A stretch of DNA of 64,000 nucleotides. Origin: Paraburkholderia phenoliruptrix (GTDB taxonomy: Bacteria > Pseudomonadota > Gammaproteobacteria > Burkholderiales > Burkholderiaceae). This document shows, piece by piece, positions 8,369 through 17,746 of this stretch (the first letter of the stretch is position 1; every line of letters starts with the position of its first letter). The stretch spans positions 57,096-121,095 of the forward strand of contig NZ_CADIKB010000017.1 of the NCBI RefSeq assembly GCF_902859825.1, written 5' to 3'. Made by a program: the position numbers and the translations under genes. Under the pieces are notes generated by a model. It was given only the letters and a program-made list of their open reading frames with translations. It did no database searches and was not told the origin of the DNA.

Positions 8369-9424
8369 ATGGATCTATCAATTGCGGCGATCCTCGCGCA
8401 GGACGGCATCACCACGGGCGCGATCTACGCGTTGCTCGCGCTCGCGTTAGTGCTGGTGTTTTCCGTCACGCGGGTGATCTTCATCCCGCAGGGCGAGTTT
8501 GTTTCGTATGGCGCGCTCACGCTCGCCGCGTTGCAAACCCAAAAATTTCCAGCCACGTGCTGGCTGCTGATGGCGATGGGCGCGGCGTGCTTCGTGATCG
8601 AAGTGGCGGGGCTCGCGCGGCACGCCGAGCGGCGCCGGCATGCGGCCCGCACCCTGGCCGTGCTGACCGGCAAATACCTGCTGTTTCCGGTCGCCGTCTA
8701 TGCGCTGACAAAGGGCGTTTTCCTGCAGCCTTTGCCGATGATCGTGCAGATCGCCTTGACGCTGCTGATCGTGATTCCGATGGGTCCGTTCGTCTACCGG
8801 CTCGCGTATGAGCCGATCGCGGAGGCGACCACGCTGCTGCTCCTGATCGTCGCGGTGGCGGTGCACTTCGCGATGGTCGGCCTCGGTCTCGTGATGTTCG
8901 GCGCGGAAGGCTCGCGCACCACGGCGTTTTCGGACGCGACCTTCAGCCTGGGCAGTCTGTCGATCTCGGGGCAAAGCCTCTGGGTGGTCGGCACGGCGGT
9001 CGTGCTGATCGGCGCGCTGTATCTGTACTTCGACCGCTCGATTTCGGGCAAGGCGTTGCGCGCGACCTCGGTGAACCGGCTGGGCGCGCGGCTCGTCGGT
9101 ATCGGCACGACGCAAGCGGGGCGTCTCGCGTTTACGTTGGCGGCGGGCCTCGGCGCGCTGTGCGGGATCCTCGTGGCCCCGCTGACCACCATCTATTACG
9201 ACTCCGGCTTCCTGATCGGCCTGAAGGGCTTTGTGGGGGCAATTATCGGCGGGCTCGTCAGTTATCCGTTGGCGGCCGCCGGCTCGATTCTCGTCGGCCT
9301 GCTGGAGTCGTATTCGTCGTTCTGGGCGAGCGCCTATAAGGAAGTAATCGTGTTCACGCTGATTATCCCGGTGCTGCTCTGGCGCAGTCTTGCCAGCCCG
9401 CACGCCGAAGAGGAAGAGGAGTGA
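8369..9424 (+). CDS. Branched-chain amino acid ABC transporter permease, LivH-like with enlarged N-terminal half
   Basis: Inner-membrane permease of 351 residues, about 55 longer than the LivH at 3111. The extra length is a hydrophilic insertion (basic segment HAERRRHAARTL) with flanking membrane segments after the first helices. The family core TGAIYALLALALVLVFSVTRVIFIPQGEF and the C-terminal FVGAIIGGLVSYPLAAAGS block are present. The ATG at 8369 is chosen because GAGGAAG precedes it; the frame is open further upstream. The C-terminus is acidic (EEEEE). Next gene begins 4 bases after the stop. Confidence 0.85.
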   Translation: MDLSIAAILAQDGITTGAIYALLALALVLVFSVTRVIFIPQGEFVSYGALTLAALQTQKFPATCWLLMAMGAACFVIEVAGLARHAERRRHAARTLAVLTGKYLLFPVAVYALTKGVFLQPLPMIVQIALTLLIVIPMGPFVYRLAYEPIAEATTLLLLIVAVAVHFAMVGLGLVMFGAEGSRTTAFSDATFSLGSLSISGQSLWVVGTAVVLIGALYLYFDRSISGKALRATSVNRLGARLVGIGTTQAGRLAFTLAAGLGALCGILVAPLTTIYYDSGFLIGLKGFVGAIIGGLVSYPLAAAGSILVGLLESYSSFWASAYKEVIVFTLIIPVLLWRSLASPHAEEEEE

Positions 9425-9428
9425 CGCG

Positions 9429-11213
9429 ATGAAACGGATCATGAAAAACAGGTTCTTCTGGTTGTTCCTTGTGGTGCTGTTTGCGCTGCCTGTGTTGCCG
9501 CAGCCGATTCACGTGCCCGAGTACTGGGTCACGCTGCTCAACTACATCGGGCTGTATTCGATCGTTGCAATCGGACTGGTGCTGCTGACGGGGATCGGCG
9601 GCATGACCAGCTTCGGGCAGGCAGCGTTTGTGGGCATCGGCGCTTATGCGACGGCATACCTCACCACGCGGTTTGGCGTCTCGCCGTGGCTCGCGCTGAT
9701 CGCGGGCGTGCTGGTCACGGCGTTGATCGCGCTGATTCTCGGCCTTGTGACGATGCGTCTGTCCGGCCACTTTTTGCCGCTCGGCACGATCGCGTGGGGG
9801 CTCTCGCTGTTCTATCTGTTCGGCAACCTGGAAATGCTCGGCAAGTACGACGGCATCAACGGTATTCCGGTGCTGAACGTGTTCGGCATCGACCTGGAGT
9901 CGGGGCGCCATATTTATTACCTGATCTGGCTCGTGGTGATGGGCGCGGTCGTGTCTGTTCAGAATCTGCTTAACAGCAGGCCGGGGCGAGCGATTCGCGC
10001 GCTGCGCGGCGGCGGCATGATGGCGGAAGCGATGGGCGTCAATACCGCGTGGATGCGCGTCGTAATCTTCGTGTACGCAGCCGTGCTGGCTTCGGTGTCG
10101 GGTTTTCTGTACGCGCATCTGCAACGGGCGGTGAACCCAACGCCGTTCGGCCTCAATCACGGCATTGAGTTCCTGTTCATGGCCGTGGTGGGCGGTGTAT
10201 CGCACGTCTGGGGCGCCGTGCTGGGGGCGGCAATTCTCACGGTGTTGCAGGACTATCTGCAAACGCTGCTGCCGAAGTTGCTGGGCGAGAACGGTAACTT
10301 CGAGGTGATCGTTTTCGGCATTCTCATGGTGCTGTTGCTGCAATACGCGCGACAGGGTGTCTGGCCGTTCGTCGCACGTTTCTTTCCGCGTGGCCCGCGC
10401 GCGCATCTGCCGGACCATGCGGATGCGCTGCCGCAGCGCACCAAGCCGGCGGCCGGTGAAAATCTGCTGACGGTGAACAAGGCGCGCAAGCAGTTCGGTG
10501 GTCTTGTCGCGGTCAACGACGTCAGCTTCGAAGTCAAAGCAGGGCAGATCATCGGCTTGATCGGTCCGAACGGCGCGGGTAAATCCACCACGTTCAATCT
10601 GGTGACCGGCGTGTTGCAGGCGACGAGCGGTGAAATCACCTTCCGCGGCGAGCGGATCGACGCGCTGAGTTCACGTGAAATCGTCAAGCGGGGAATCGGC
10701 CGCACGTTCCAGCACGTCAAGTTGCTGCCCGGCATGACGGTCCTCGAGAACGTTGCAATCGGTGCGCATTTGCGGGGGCATGCGGGCGTCTGGCGGAGCA
10801 TTATGCGCTTGAACAGCGTCGAGGAAGCGCGCCTGATGGCCGAGGCAGCTCGCCAGATTCGCCGCGTCGGACTCGAACAGCATATGTACGACGAAGCCGG
10901 CAGCCTTGCGCTCGGCCAGCAACGGATCCTCGAAATCGCGCGTGCGCTGTGCTGTGATCCCACTTTGCTGCTGCTCGACGAGCCTGCGGCCGGCCTGCGA
11001 TATCAGGAAAAGCTGCAACTGGCCGACCTATTGCGCCGGCTGAAGGCGGAAGGGATGAGCGTGCTGCTGGTCGAGCACGACATGGACTTTGTGATGAATC
11101 TGACCGACCGGCTCGTGGTCATGGAGTTCGGCACACGTATCGCAGAAGGCTTGCCGCAGGAAGTGCAACAGGATCCGGCGGTGCTCGAGGCGTACCTCGG
11201 CGGGGTGGAGTAA
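9429..11213 (+). CDS. Fused LivM permease and LivG ATPase
   Basis: A 594-residue fusion. Residues 1 to about 320 form a LivM-type permease with about nine membrane segments (GIGGMTSFGQAAFVGIGAYA). After a short linker (HLPDHADALPQRTK), residues about 345-594 form a LivG-type ATPase with Walker A GPNGAGKST, a signature in the variant form LALGQQR and Walker B LLLLDEPAAGL. GAGGAG precedes the ATG at 9429. Fusion fixes the stoichiometry of permease and ATPase and is seen in other Burkholderiales. The downstream LivF gene overlaps its stop (TAATG). Confidence 0.88.
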   Translation: MKRIMKNRFFWLFLVVLFALPVLPQPIHVPEYWVTLLNYIGLYSIVAIGLVLLTGIGGMTSFGQAAFVGIGAYATAYLTTRFGVSPWLALIAGVLVTALIALILGLVTMRLSGHFLPLGTIAWGLSLFYLFGNLEMLGKYDGINGIPVLNVFGIDLESGRHIYYLIWLVVMGAVVSVQNLLNSRPGRAIRALRGGGMMAEAMGVNTAWMRVVIFVYAAVLASVSGFLYAHLQRAVNPTPFGLNHGIEFLFMAVVGGVSHVWGAVLGAAILTVLQDYLQTLLPKLLGENGNFEVIVFGILMVLLLQYARQGVWPFVARFFPRGPRAHLPDHADALPQRTKPAAGENLLTVNKARKQFGGLVAVNDVSFEVKAGQIIGLIGPNGAGKSTTFNLVTGVLQATSGEITFRGERIDALSSREIVKRGIGRTFQHVKLLPGMTVLENVAIGAHLRGHAGVWRSIMRLNSVEEARLMAEAARQIRRVGLEQHMYDEAGSLALGQQRILEIARALCCDPTLLLLDEPAAGLRYQEKLQLADLLRRLKAEGMSVLLVEHDMDFVMNLTDRLVVMEFGTRIAEGLPQEVQQDPAVLEAYLGGVE

Positions 11214-11977
11214 TGGAGAAGACCATGAATGCAACAGCACCGATTCTCGATGTGAACGGGCTTTCCGTCCGCTACGGCAAGGTCGAAGCCCTGCATCACG
11301 CGGCGATCAAAGTACGGGCTGGGCAAATTGTGTCGGTGATCGGCCCGAACGGCGCGGGCAAGTCCACGCTGCTCAACGCGATCATGGGTGCGTTGCCGCC
11401 CACGGGGCACGCGAAGGGCGCGGTCGTCTATCGGGGCGAGGATGTCAGCGCCGTGCCCGTCGAAAAACGCGTCGCCCGCGGTATGTGCTTGGTGCCCGAG
11501 AAGCGCGAGCTGTTCGCGTCGATGACCGTCGAAGACAACCTGGTCTTGGGCGCGTATCGGCGCAAGCGCGCGGGCGAGCGCAATTTTCTGGATCAGATGG
11601 AGCCCGTGTTCGAGCTTTTTCCGCGCCTGAAGGAGCGCCGCAAGCAGGCGGCGGGCACCTTGTCGGGTGGCGAACGGCAGATGCTTGCCGTCGGACGCGC
11701 GTTAATGGGCAAGCCCGATCTGTTGATGCTGGACGAGCCGAGTTTGGGCCTTGCCCCGCTAATCGTGAAGGAGATCTTTCACATCATCAGCGCGCTGCGT
11801 CAAACGGGGGTGGCTACGCTCCTGATCGAGCAGAATGCCCGCGCCGCGCTGCAGATTTCGGACTATGGCTACGTGCTGGAAACGGGAGAGCTGGCGCTGG
11901 AAGGTGAGGCGGCTGATCTGGCACAGAATCCTCGGGTGATCGAAACATATCTCGGGTTGGCGAAAAAAGCGGCCTGA
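11213..11977 (+). CDS. livF: Branched-chain amino acid ABC transporter ATPase, LivF type
   Basis: A 254-residue cytoplasmic ATPase with Walker A GPNGAGKST, signature LSGGERQ, Walker B LLMLDEPSLGL and the LivF C-terminus ending in RVIETYLGLAKKAA. It starts within the stop of the fused permease-ATPase (TAATG), implying translational coupling. An in-frame ATG at 11225 is an alternative start. It is the last gene of the second Liv cluster, and the terminator behind it is also a parS site. Unlike the LivF at 914, its Walker A Lys is intact. Confidence 0.9.
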   Translation: MEKTMNATAPILDVNGLSVRYGKVEALHHAAIKVRAGQIVSVIGPNGAGKSTLLNAIMGALPPTGHAKGAVVYRGEDVSAVPVEKRVARGMCLVPEKRELFASMTVEDNLVLGAYRRKRAGERNFLDQMEPVFELFPRLKERRKQAAGTLSGGERQMLAVGRALMGKPDLLMLDEPSLGLAPLIVKEIFHIISALRQTGVATLLIEQNARAALQISDYGYVLETGELALEGEAADLAQNPRVIETYLGLAKKAA

Positions 11978-12002
11978 AGCTGATCTGAACGGCGGTTCGA
12001 AG

Positions 12003-12035
12003 CGGCGTGTTTCACGTGAAACACGCCGTTTTTTT
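12003..12035 (+). terminator. Terminator hairpin containing a parS site
   Basis: A perfect 26-bp palindrome (12003-12028) is followed by seven T residues, so the RNA forms a terminator for the Liv cluster. Its central 16 bases are a canonical parS (see next entry). Confidence 0.8.
12008..12023. other. parS centromere-like site 1
   Basis: TGTTTCACGTGAAACA matches the conserved bacterial parS consensus TGTTNCACGTGAAACA at every position. ParB binds this palindrome. It lies about 3.6 kb from parB, as expected for origin-proximal parS clusters. Confidence 0.92.
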
Positions 12036-12140
12036 GTTCATAGTCCATTCGGCCGAATTCGTGCCAAAACTGAACCCGTTATAATTCGCCCATACATTTT
12101 CCTTTGAAGGCTCACGCGATGATCTGGCGTGAGGTCCGCG

Positions 12141-14099
12141 ATGCTTTTTCCCACAGAATTTGACGTAATCGTCGTCGGCGGCGGTCATGCCGGAACGGAG
12201 GCCGCTTTGGCCGCCGCGCGCATGGGCAATAAAACGCTCTTGCTGACACATAACATTGAAACGCTCGGTCAGATGAGCTGCAATCCGTCGATCGGCGGTA
12301 TTGGCAAAGGCCATCTCGTTAAGGAAGTCGACGCGCTCGGCGGCGCCATGGCGGCCGCGACGGACGAGGGCGGTATCCAGTTTCGCATTCTTAATTCGTC
12401 GAAAGGGCCGGCGGTGCGCGCGACGCGCGCCCAAGCCGACCGGCTGCTTTACAAACAGGCTATCCGTCACCGGCTTGAGAACCAGCCGAACTTGTGGCTG
12501 TTTCAGCAGGCCGTGGATGACCTGATGGTCGAAGGCGACCGGGTTGTCGGCGCGGTCACCCAAGTGGGAATCCGCTTCCGCGCACGTGCGGTGGTGCTGA
12601 CGGCGGGCACTTTCCTGGACGGCAAGATTCACGTAGGTCTGAACAATTACACGGGCGGTCGCGCGGGCGATCCGGCGGCCGTGTCGTTGTCGGCGCGCCT
12701 CAAGGAGTTGAAGCTTCCGCAGGGGCGTTTGAAGACCGGAACGCCGCCGCGTATTGATGGGCGCACGATCGATTTCTCGCAGCTTGAAGAGCAGCCGGGC
12801 GATCTCGATCCGGTGCCGGTGTTTTCGTTTCTCGGTCGGGCGGAGCAGCATCCGCGGCAAATGCCATGCTGGGTCACGCACACCAACGAGCGTACGCACG
12901 ACATCATCCGCGGTGGACTGGATCGTTCGCCGATGTATACGGGCGTGATCGAAGGGGTGGGGCCGCGCTACTGTCCCTCCATCGAGGACAAGATTCACCG
13001 GTTTGCATCGAAGGAATCGCACCAGATCTTTCTGGAGCCGGAAGGTCTGACCACCAACGAGTTCTACCCGAACGGGATCTCGACGAGCCTGCCGTTCGAC
13101 GTGCAGCTCGAACTCGTGCGGTCGATGCGTGGTCTGGAGCACGCGCACATCCTCCGTCCCGGCTATGCAATTGAGTACGACTACTTCGATCCGCGTGGCC
13201 TGAAGGCATCGCTGGAAACCAAGGTAATCAGTGGTTTGTTCTTTGCAGGTCAGATCAACGGCACGACCGGGTATGAGGAAGCTGCCGCGCAAGGGTTGCT
13301 GGCCGGTATCAACGCGGGCTTGTTTGTTCAGGGGAAAGAGGTGTGGTGTCCGCGTCGTGATCAGGCGTACCTCGGGGTGCTCGTCGACGATCTGGTAACA
13401 CGCGGCGTCTCCGAGCCGTATCGCATGTTCACGAGCCGGGCCGAGTATCGATTGAGCCTGCGCGAGGACAACGCCGATATGCGGCTGACGGAGATTGGTC
13501 GCGAGCTCGGCGTTGTCGACGACGTTCGGTGGGAGGCGTTCAGCCGCAAGCGCGACGCTGTTTCACGTGAAACCGAGCGCCTGCGAACGACGTGGGTCAA
13601 TCCCAAGACCCTGTCCGCCGACGAAGCCACCGCCTTGCTCGGCAAGCCAATCGATCACGAGTACAGCTTGGCGGACCTGCTGCGTCGCCCGGGCGTCAGC
13701 TATGACGGCGTTTGCGCGCTGCGCGGTGGAGCTTGTGGTGCGCCCGAGATTTTGGCGGAAGACGAAGTGCTGCTGGCTCAGATCAAGGAACAGATTGAGA
13801 TCGGTATCAAATATCAGGGCTATATCGACCGCCAGGCGGGCGAGATCGAGCGTAACGAGGCGCACGAAAGTACGCGTTTGCCCGAAGGTCTGGACTATGC
13901 GGAAGTGAGGGGTCTGTCGTTCGAGGCGCGTCAGAAGCTGACGCAGTACCGTCCTGAAACGATCGGGCAGGCTTCGCGCATTTCGGGGATCACGCCGGCA
14001 GCCATCTCGTTGCTGATGGTGCACCTAAAGCGGGGGCTTGGGCGCCGTCCTGCGAAGCCGGGCGAGCCGGGCGCTGACACAACGCCGGCGGCCCAATGA
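12141..14099 (+). CDS. mnmG: tRNA uridine-5-carboxymethylaminomethyl modification enzyme MnmG (GidA)
   Basis: Flavoprotein that, with MnmE, installs the cmnm5 group on the wobble uridine of certain tRNAs. The 652-residue protein begins MLFPTEFDVIVVGGGHAGTE, with the GxGxxG FAD fold at residues about 12-18. It contains the MSCNPSIGGIGKGHL block, GTFLDGKIHVG, and the NGTTGYEEAAAQG motif near residue 376. A GTG at 12129 lies in frame, but the ATG at 12141 matches the family start. The ATGA overlap with rsmG gives the classic gid operon. A second parS is embedded in its coding sequence at 13559. Confidence 0.97.
   Translation: MLFPTEFDVIVVGGGHAGTEAALAAARMGNKTLLLTHNIETLGQMSCNPSIGGIGKGHLVKEVDALGGAMAAATDEGGIQFRILNSSKGPAVRATRAQADRLLYKQAIRHRLENQPNLWLFQQAVDDLMVEGDRVVGAVTQVGIRFRARAVVLTAGTFLDGKIHVGLNNYTGGRAGDPAAVSLSARLKELKLPQGRLKTGTPPRIDGRTIDFSQLEEQPGDLDPVPVFSFLGRAEQHPRQMPCWVTHTNERTHDIIRGGLDRSPMYTGVIEGVGPRYCPSIEDKIHRFASKESHQIFLEPEGLTTNEFYPNGISTSLPFDVQLELVRSMRGLEHAHILRPGYAIEYDYFDPRGLKASLETKVISGLFFAGQINGTTGYEEAAAQGLLAGINAGLFVQGKEVWCPRRDQAYLGVLVDDLVTRGVSEPYRMFTSRAEYRLSLREDNADMRLTEIGRELGVVDDVRWEAFSRKRDAVSRETERLRTTWVNPKTLSADEATALLGKPIDHEYSLADLLRRPGVSYDGVCALRGGACGAPEILAEDEVLLAQIKEQIEIGIKYQGYIDRQAGEIERNEAHESTRLPEGLDYAEVRGLSFEARQKLTQYRPETIGQASRISGITPAAISLLMVHLKRGLGRRPAKPGEPGADTTPAAQ
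13559..13574. other. parS site 2, inside mnmG
   Basis: TGTTTCACGTGAAACC differs from the parS consensus only at the last base. It encodes the AVSRET stretch of MnmG, so the binding site is carried within a coding region. Confidence 0.85.
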
Positions 14100-14812
14100 C
14101 CACGAAGCAGAAGGGAAGCGACCGCGAAGCGTTGGCGCAACTTCTCGCAGAGGGCGTGCGCGAGCTCGGCCTCGAGCTGAGCGATACGCAGTTGGCGAAG
14201 CTGCTCGACTACGTCGCCTTGCTGAGCAAATGGAACGCGGTCTACAACCTGACGGCCATTCGCGATCCGCGGCAAATGTTGATTCAGCACATCCTCGACT
14301 CGCTCTCGATCGTGCCGCATCTGGCCGAGCGTAATCCGCGCTCCGTGCTTGACGTGGGCTCGGGCGGCGGTTTGCCCGGCATCGTGCTGGCGATCGTGCG
14401 GCCGGATTGGGCCGTCACCGTGAACGACATCGTTCACAAGAAAACGGCCTTTCAGGCTCAGGCCAAAGCCGAGTTGGGGCTCGGCAATCTGTCGGTGGTG
14501 ACCGGGCGCGTGGAGACTTTGCAACCGGGCGCCGAAGTGTCGGCAAAGTTCGACGTAATCGTCTCGCGAGCATTCGCAGAACTCGCCGATTTCGTTACAC
14601 TGGCCCGTCATCTCGTTGCGGAGCGCGGCGCAATTCTCGCCATGAAGGGCGTGCGTCCGGACGGCGAAATCGAGCGTCTGCCGGCGGGCGCCCACGTGGA
14701 GCAGACGGTGCGGCTCGATGTGCCGTTCCTTGACGCCGAGCGCCATCTTGTCACGGTTCTTGTGGACGAGGCCCGCCAGGCGGCGCAGTCACATTCACCG
14801 CTTCACGGTTGA
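14096..14812 (+). CDS. rsmG: 16S rRNA (guanine527-N7)-methyltransferase RsmG (GidB)
   Basis: S-adenosylmethionine-dependent enzyme that methylates N7 of G527 in 16S rRNA; its loss gives low-level streptomycin resistance in other bacteria. The 238-residue protein has the family block LLSKWNAVYNLTAIRDPRQM, followed by HILDSLSI and the cofactor loop DVGSGGGLPGI near residue 85. It overlaps the mnmG stop by 4 bases and precedes parA by about 40 bases, the standard gidA-gidB-parA-parB order. Confidence 0.96.
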   Translation: MTTKQKGSDREALAQLLAEGVRELGLELSDTQLAKLLDYVALLSKWNAVYNLTAIRDPRQMLIQHILDSLSIVPHLAERNPRSVLDVGSGGGLPGIVLAIVRPDWAVTVNDIVHKKTAFQAQAKAELGLGNLSVVTGRVETLQPGAEVSAKFDVIVSRAFAELADFVTLARHLVAERGAILAMKGVRPDGEIERLPAGAHVEQTVRLDVPFLDAERHLVTVLVDEARQAAQSHSPLHG

Positions 14813-14855
14813 CCACGTAATTACATCTTCAAGCAGCAAAAGGGACATTCCAACG

Positions 14856-15647
14856 ATGGCAAAAATCTTCTGCGTTGCGAACCAGAAAGGCGGCGTCGGC
14901 AAGACGACGACGACAGTCAATCTGGCGGCCAGCCTGGCAGCGCAGGGACAGCGGGTCCTTCTCATCGATCTGGACCCCCAGGGCAACGCCACCATGGGCA
15001 GCGGCATCGACAAGGCCGCGTGCACCAACACCGTCTATGAGGTGCTGGTGGACGGCGTCTCGGTAGCCGAGGCACGGATGCGTCCCGAAGCGGTTGGCTA
15101 CGACGTACTGCCGGCCAACCGTGAACTTGCCGGCGCCGAAGTGGAACTGGTCAGCGTGCAAAACCGTGAGCGTCAGCTGAAGGCCGCCCTTGCCGCGGTC
15201 GAAAGCGAGTACGACTTTGTGCTGATCGACTGCCCGCCGGCTCTGTCGCTGCTGACGCTCAACGGCCTTTGCGCCGCGCACGGCGTCGTCATCCCGATGC
15301 AGTGCGAGTACTTCGCGCTCGAGGGGTTGTCCGATCTCGTCAATACGATCAAACAGGTGCACGCGAATCTGAATCGCGACCTGAAGGTGATTGGTTTGTT
15401 GCGCGTCATGTTCGACCCGCGCATCACTTTGCAGCAGCAAGTCTCGGATCAATTGAAAGAGCATTTCGGCGACAAGGTGTTCGACGCGGTTATTCCGCGC
15501 AATGTGCGGCTCGCCGAAGCGCCGAGTTATGGATTGCCGGGCGTGGTCTTCGACAGGGCGTCGCGCGGCGCGCAGGCCTATGTCCAGTTCGGCGCGGAAA
15601 TGATTGAACGGGTGCGCGCGCTGAGCGACGCGCCCCAGGCATCCTAA
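14856..15647 (+). CDS. parA: Chromosome partitioning ATPase ParA
   Basis: Deviant-Walker ATPase of 263 residues that moves ParB-parS complexes and so segregates the origin region. KGGVGKTTT sits at residues about 11-19, with the signature Lys, and VLIDCPPALS forms the Walker B region. The frame is open about 45 codons further upstream, but the ATG at 14856 gives the conserved start MAKIFCVANQKGGVG and has AAAAGGGA upstream. It is co-transcribed with parB 18 bases downstream. Confidence 0.96.
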   Translation: MAKIFCVANQKGGVGKTTTTVNLAASLAAQGQRVLLIDLDPQGNATMGSGIDKAACTNTVYEVLVDGVSVAEARMRPEAVGYDVLPANRELAGAEVELVSVQNRERQLKAALAAVESEYDFVLIDCPPALSLLTLNGLCAAHGVVIPMQCEYFALEGLSDLVNTIKQVHANLNRDLKVIGLLRVMFDPRITLQQQVSDQLKEHFGDKVFDAVIPRNVRLAEAPSYGLPGVVFDRASRGAQAYVQFGAEMIERVRALSDAPQAS

Positions 15648-15665
15648 GCGGATCGAGGAAGCACG

Positions 15666-16553
15666 ATGAATGCAGTAGCACGAAAGAAGGGATTGGGACG
15701 CGGCCTGGAAGCATTGCTCGGCGGCAGCGCCGACATCACGGAAGCGGTGGCGATAGAAGGCGCCCCGAACGTGTTGCCTCTATCAAAGATGCAGGCCGGC
15801 AAGTATCAGCCGCGCACGCGGATGGACGAGGGCGCCTTGCAGGAGCTGGCAGCCAGCATCCGCGCTCAAGGACTGATGCAACCGATCCTCGTGCGGCCGG
15901 TCTCGGCGGATAAATATGAAATCATCGCGGGCGAGCGGCGTTTTCGCGCGGCGCGCCTCGCCGGCCTCGAAGAGGTGCCTGTACTGGTGAAGGACGTGCC
16001 CGACCAGGCTGCAGCCGCGATGGCGCTGATCGAGAACATTCAGCGCGAAGATCTGAATCCGCTGGAAGAGGCGCAGGGCATCCAGCGTTTGCTCGACGAG
16101 TTCAATTTCACGCACGAGCAGGCGGCGGAGTCGGTCGGCCGCTCGCGCAGTGCGGTGTCGAATCTACTGCGTCTCCTGAACCTCGCTACGCCGGTTCAGA
16201 CGATGCTGCTCGCCGGCGACCTCGATATGGGCCACGCGCGAGCATTGCTCGCCGTCGATGCCGCGACGCAGATCACGCTGGCGAATCAGGTCGTCAACAA
16301 GCGGATGTCGGTGCGCGAAACCGAGAAACTGGTGACGGCGACCACGAAGGCCGCACCGGCCGTGAAGGCGCGTGCCAATCCGGACGGCGGGCGGGACACG
16401 CGGCGCCTCGAGGAGGAGTTGTCCGACCTGCTTGCGGCGACCGTGAAGATCAAGCTCGGCCGGCGCGGCCGCGGCCAGGTCCTCGTCGACTTCGGCGATC
16501 TGGATGCGCTGGAAGGCATTCTGGTGCGCTTGCGCGGGAATGCTACTGCCTAG
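15666..16553 (+). CDS. parB: Chromosome partitioning protein ParB
   Basis: CTP-dependent DNA clamp that loads at parS and spreads on DNA. The 295-residue protein starts with a basic tail (RKKGLGRGLEALLG, the ParA-stimulating region). It has the CTP-binding box with IIAGERRFRAARLAG near residue 85, a helix-turn-helix (EQAAESVGRSRSAVSNLLRLL) near residue 140 and a C-terminal dimerisation domain. An AGGAAG site precedes the ATG. Two parS sites lie 2-4 kb upstream. Confidence 0.96.
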   Translation: MNAVARKKGLGRGLEALLGGSADITEAVAIEGAPNVLPLSKMQAGKYQPRTRMDEGALQELAASIRAQGLMQPILVRPVSADKYEIIAGERRFRAARLAGLEEVPVLVKDVPDQAAAAMALIENIQREDLNPLEEAQGIQRLLDEFNFTHEQAAESVGRSRSAVSNLLRLLNLATPVQTMLLAGDLDMGHARALLAVDAATQITLANQVVNKRMSVRETEKLVTATTKAAPAVKARANPDGGRDTRRLEEELSDLLAATVKIKLGRRGRGQVLVDFGDLDALEGILVRLRGNATA

Positions 16554-17047
16554 CACGCAGATCGTTGCAGACTCATCGACCAGGCGGTGCAGGAAAAATC
16601 GTCTGCCTGTCGAGATTGCCACGGAATCCTAACTATCTGTTATGGCCACATGACACGCTTTCAGCTCGAACGAAGGGCAGGGCGTGTCTGCGTGTGAGTG
16701 TGCGCCGCAAAAGAGGCGGCCGGCAGCGCGGAAGTAAATGCCCAACCGGCGTTTGTTGCATTTTCGAGACGTCCGTTGCAACGATTGTCGCGCCTGGCCG
16801 CGAGACAAAAACTTGTCAGTTTGCGCACATGTTTTGCCTCTCCCCGACAGCCTTACAGTTGACGTCTTGCCGTCGACGATGAAGCCTTTTCCGCATCGCG
16901 AAGCGTCGTTTCGCACTGTTTATTGAACGGCCTAAAGTCTTGAATTGCCTGCAACTATCGCTTACAATCGCCCGGATTTAATTGCACGGCAACCCCGTAA
17001 GCGCAGCGAAAGCCCGCTGATCGGAACGAGACTTTCGGAACACTGCG
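16554..17047. other. Intergenic region between parB and the atp operon
   Basis: About 490 bases with no convincing gene; short open frames here lack ribosome sites or recognisable content. The only element I can support is the atp promoter at 16940-16968. No clear terminator for parAB was found. Confidence 0.6.
16940..16968 (+). promoter_or_regulatory. Sigma-70 promoter of the ATP synthase operon
   Basis: TTGAAT (16940-16945), 17-base spacer and TACAAT (16963-16968) sit about 80 bases before atpI. This is a good match to the housekeeping consensus at the optimal spacing. Confidence 0.7.
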
Positions 17048-17590
17048 ATGGCGGTCAAAGCGTCGAATCAAGCGCCAAAAAATGGGCGCGACGAACACCG
17101 CGATGAGCGCACCGTTCCGGATGCCTCCACCGCTCAGTCAGCCGCGCGCGAAGAATCCTGGGACGCCGAGCAAGATAACAATATCGTTCCGCTCACCCGG
17201 GCCGAGGCCGAAAAGCTGTTTGGTCCGAATGTGAGTCGTCCATCGCGCGTTACGCCGTTCAAGGTTGTGGCAGCGCAAATGGTTTTGTCCCTGGTTGCAA
17301 CGTTGGTGTGGTGGCTGTTCTATAAGCCGCCGGGCGCTGCTGCGCTGTCCGCGTTCCTGGGGGGAGCGATCTGCTGGTTGCCGGGCGCATTGTTCGCGGC
17401 ACGGCTGAGAACGCTGAGCGGCGCCGAAACAGTAATGAGCTGGGTGCTCGGCGAAGCGCTGAAGATGGGCGCCACGATTGCGATGTTTGTAGCCATCGCC
17501 TTCTGGTATCACGACGTACGCTGGGTTCCGCTGCTCGTGACCTATCTCGTCGCGCTCAAGACGTACTGGATTGCCTTGGCCTGGCGCTGA
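17048..17590 (+). CDS. atpI: ATP synthase accessory protein AtpI
   Basis: Small inner-membrane protein of 180 residues that helps assemble the c-ring of F1Fo ATP synthase. The first 70 residues are hydrophilic and charged, followed by four hydrophobic segments (MVLSLVATLVWWLFY onward), the usual AtpI topology. The long charged N-terminus is typical of Burkholderia versions and weakly conserved. It is the first gene of the atp operon, about 80 bases after the promoter. Confidence 0.85.
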   Translation: MAVKASNQAPKNGRDEHRDERTVPDASTAQSAAREESWDAEQDNNIVPLTRAEAEKLFGPNVSRPSRVTPFKVVAAQMVLSLVATLVWWLFYKPPGAAALSAFLGGAICWLPGALFAARLRTLSGAETVMSWVLGEALKMGATIAMFVAIAFWYHDVRWVPLLVTYLVALKTYWIALAWR

Positions 17591-17620
17591 GGATGCAGCA
17601 GGTAACACCAAGATTTAAAG

Positions 17621-17637
17621 CCGGCGCATAGCGCCGG
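17621..17637 (+). repeat. Hairpin in the atpI-atpB gap
   Basis: CCGGCGC and GCGCCGG flank an ATA loop. There is no T tract, so it is more likely a processing or stability element than a terminator. Confidence 0.5.
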
Positions 17638-17746
17638 TGAAAGTGTGCGGATATGACACGGTCCGCACCCGGCGCGTTCCCGCAATAGAGCATTGCAGCG
17701 GGAGCGGCCTAAGACGATTTTCGACAATTTGGGTGGCTTTAACGAT

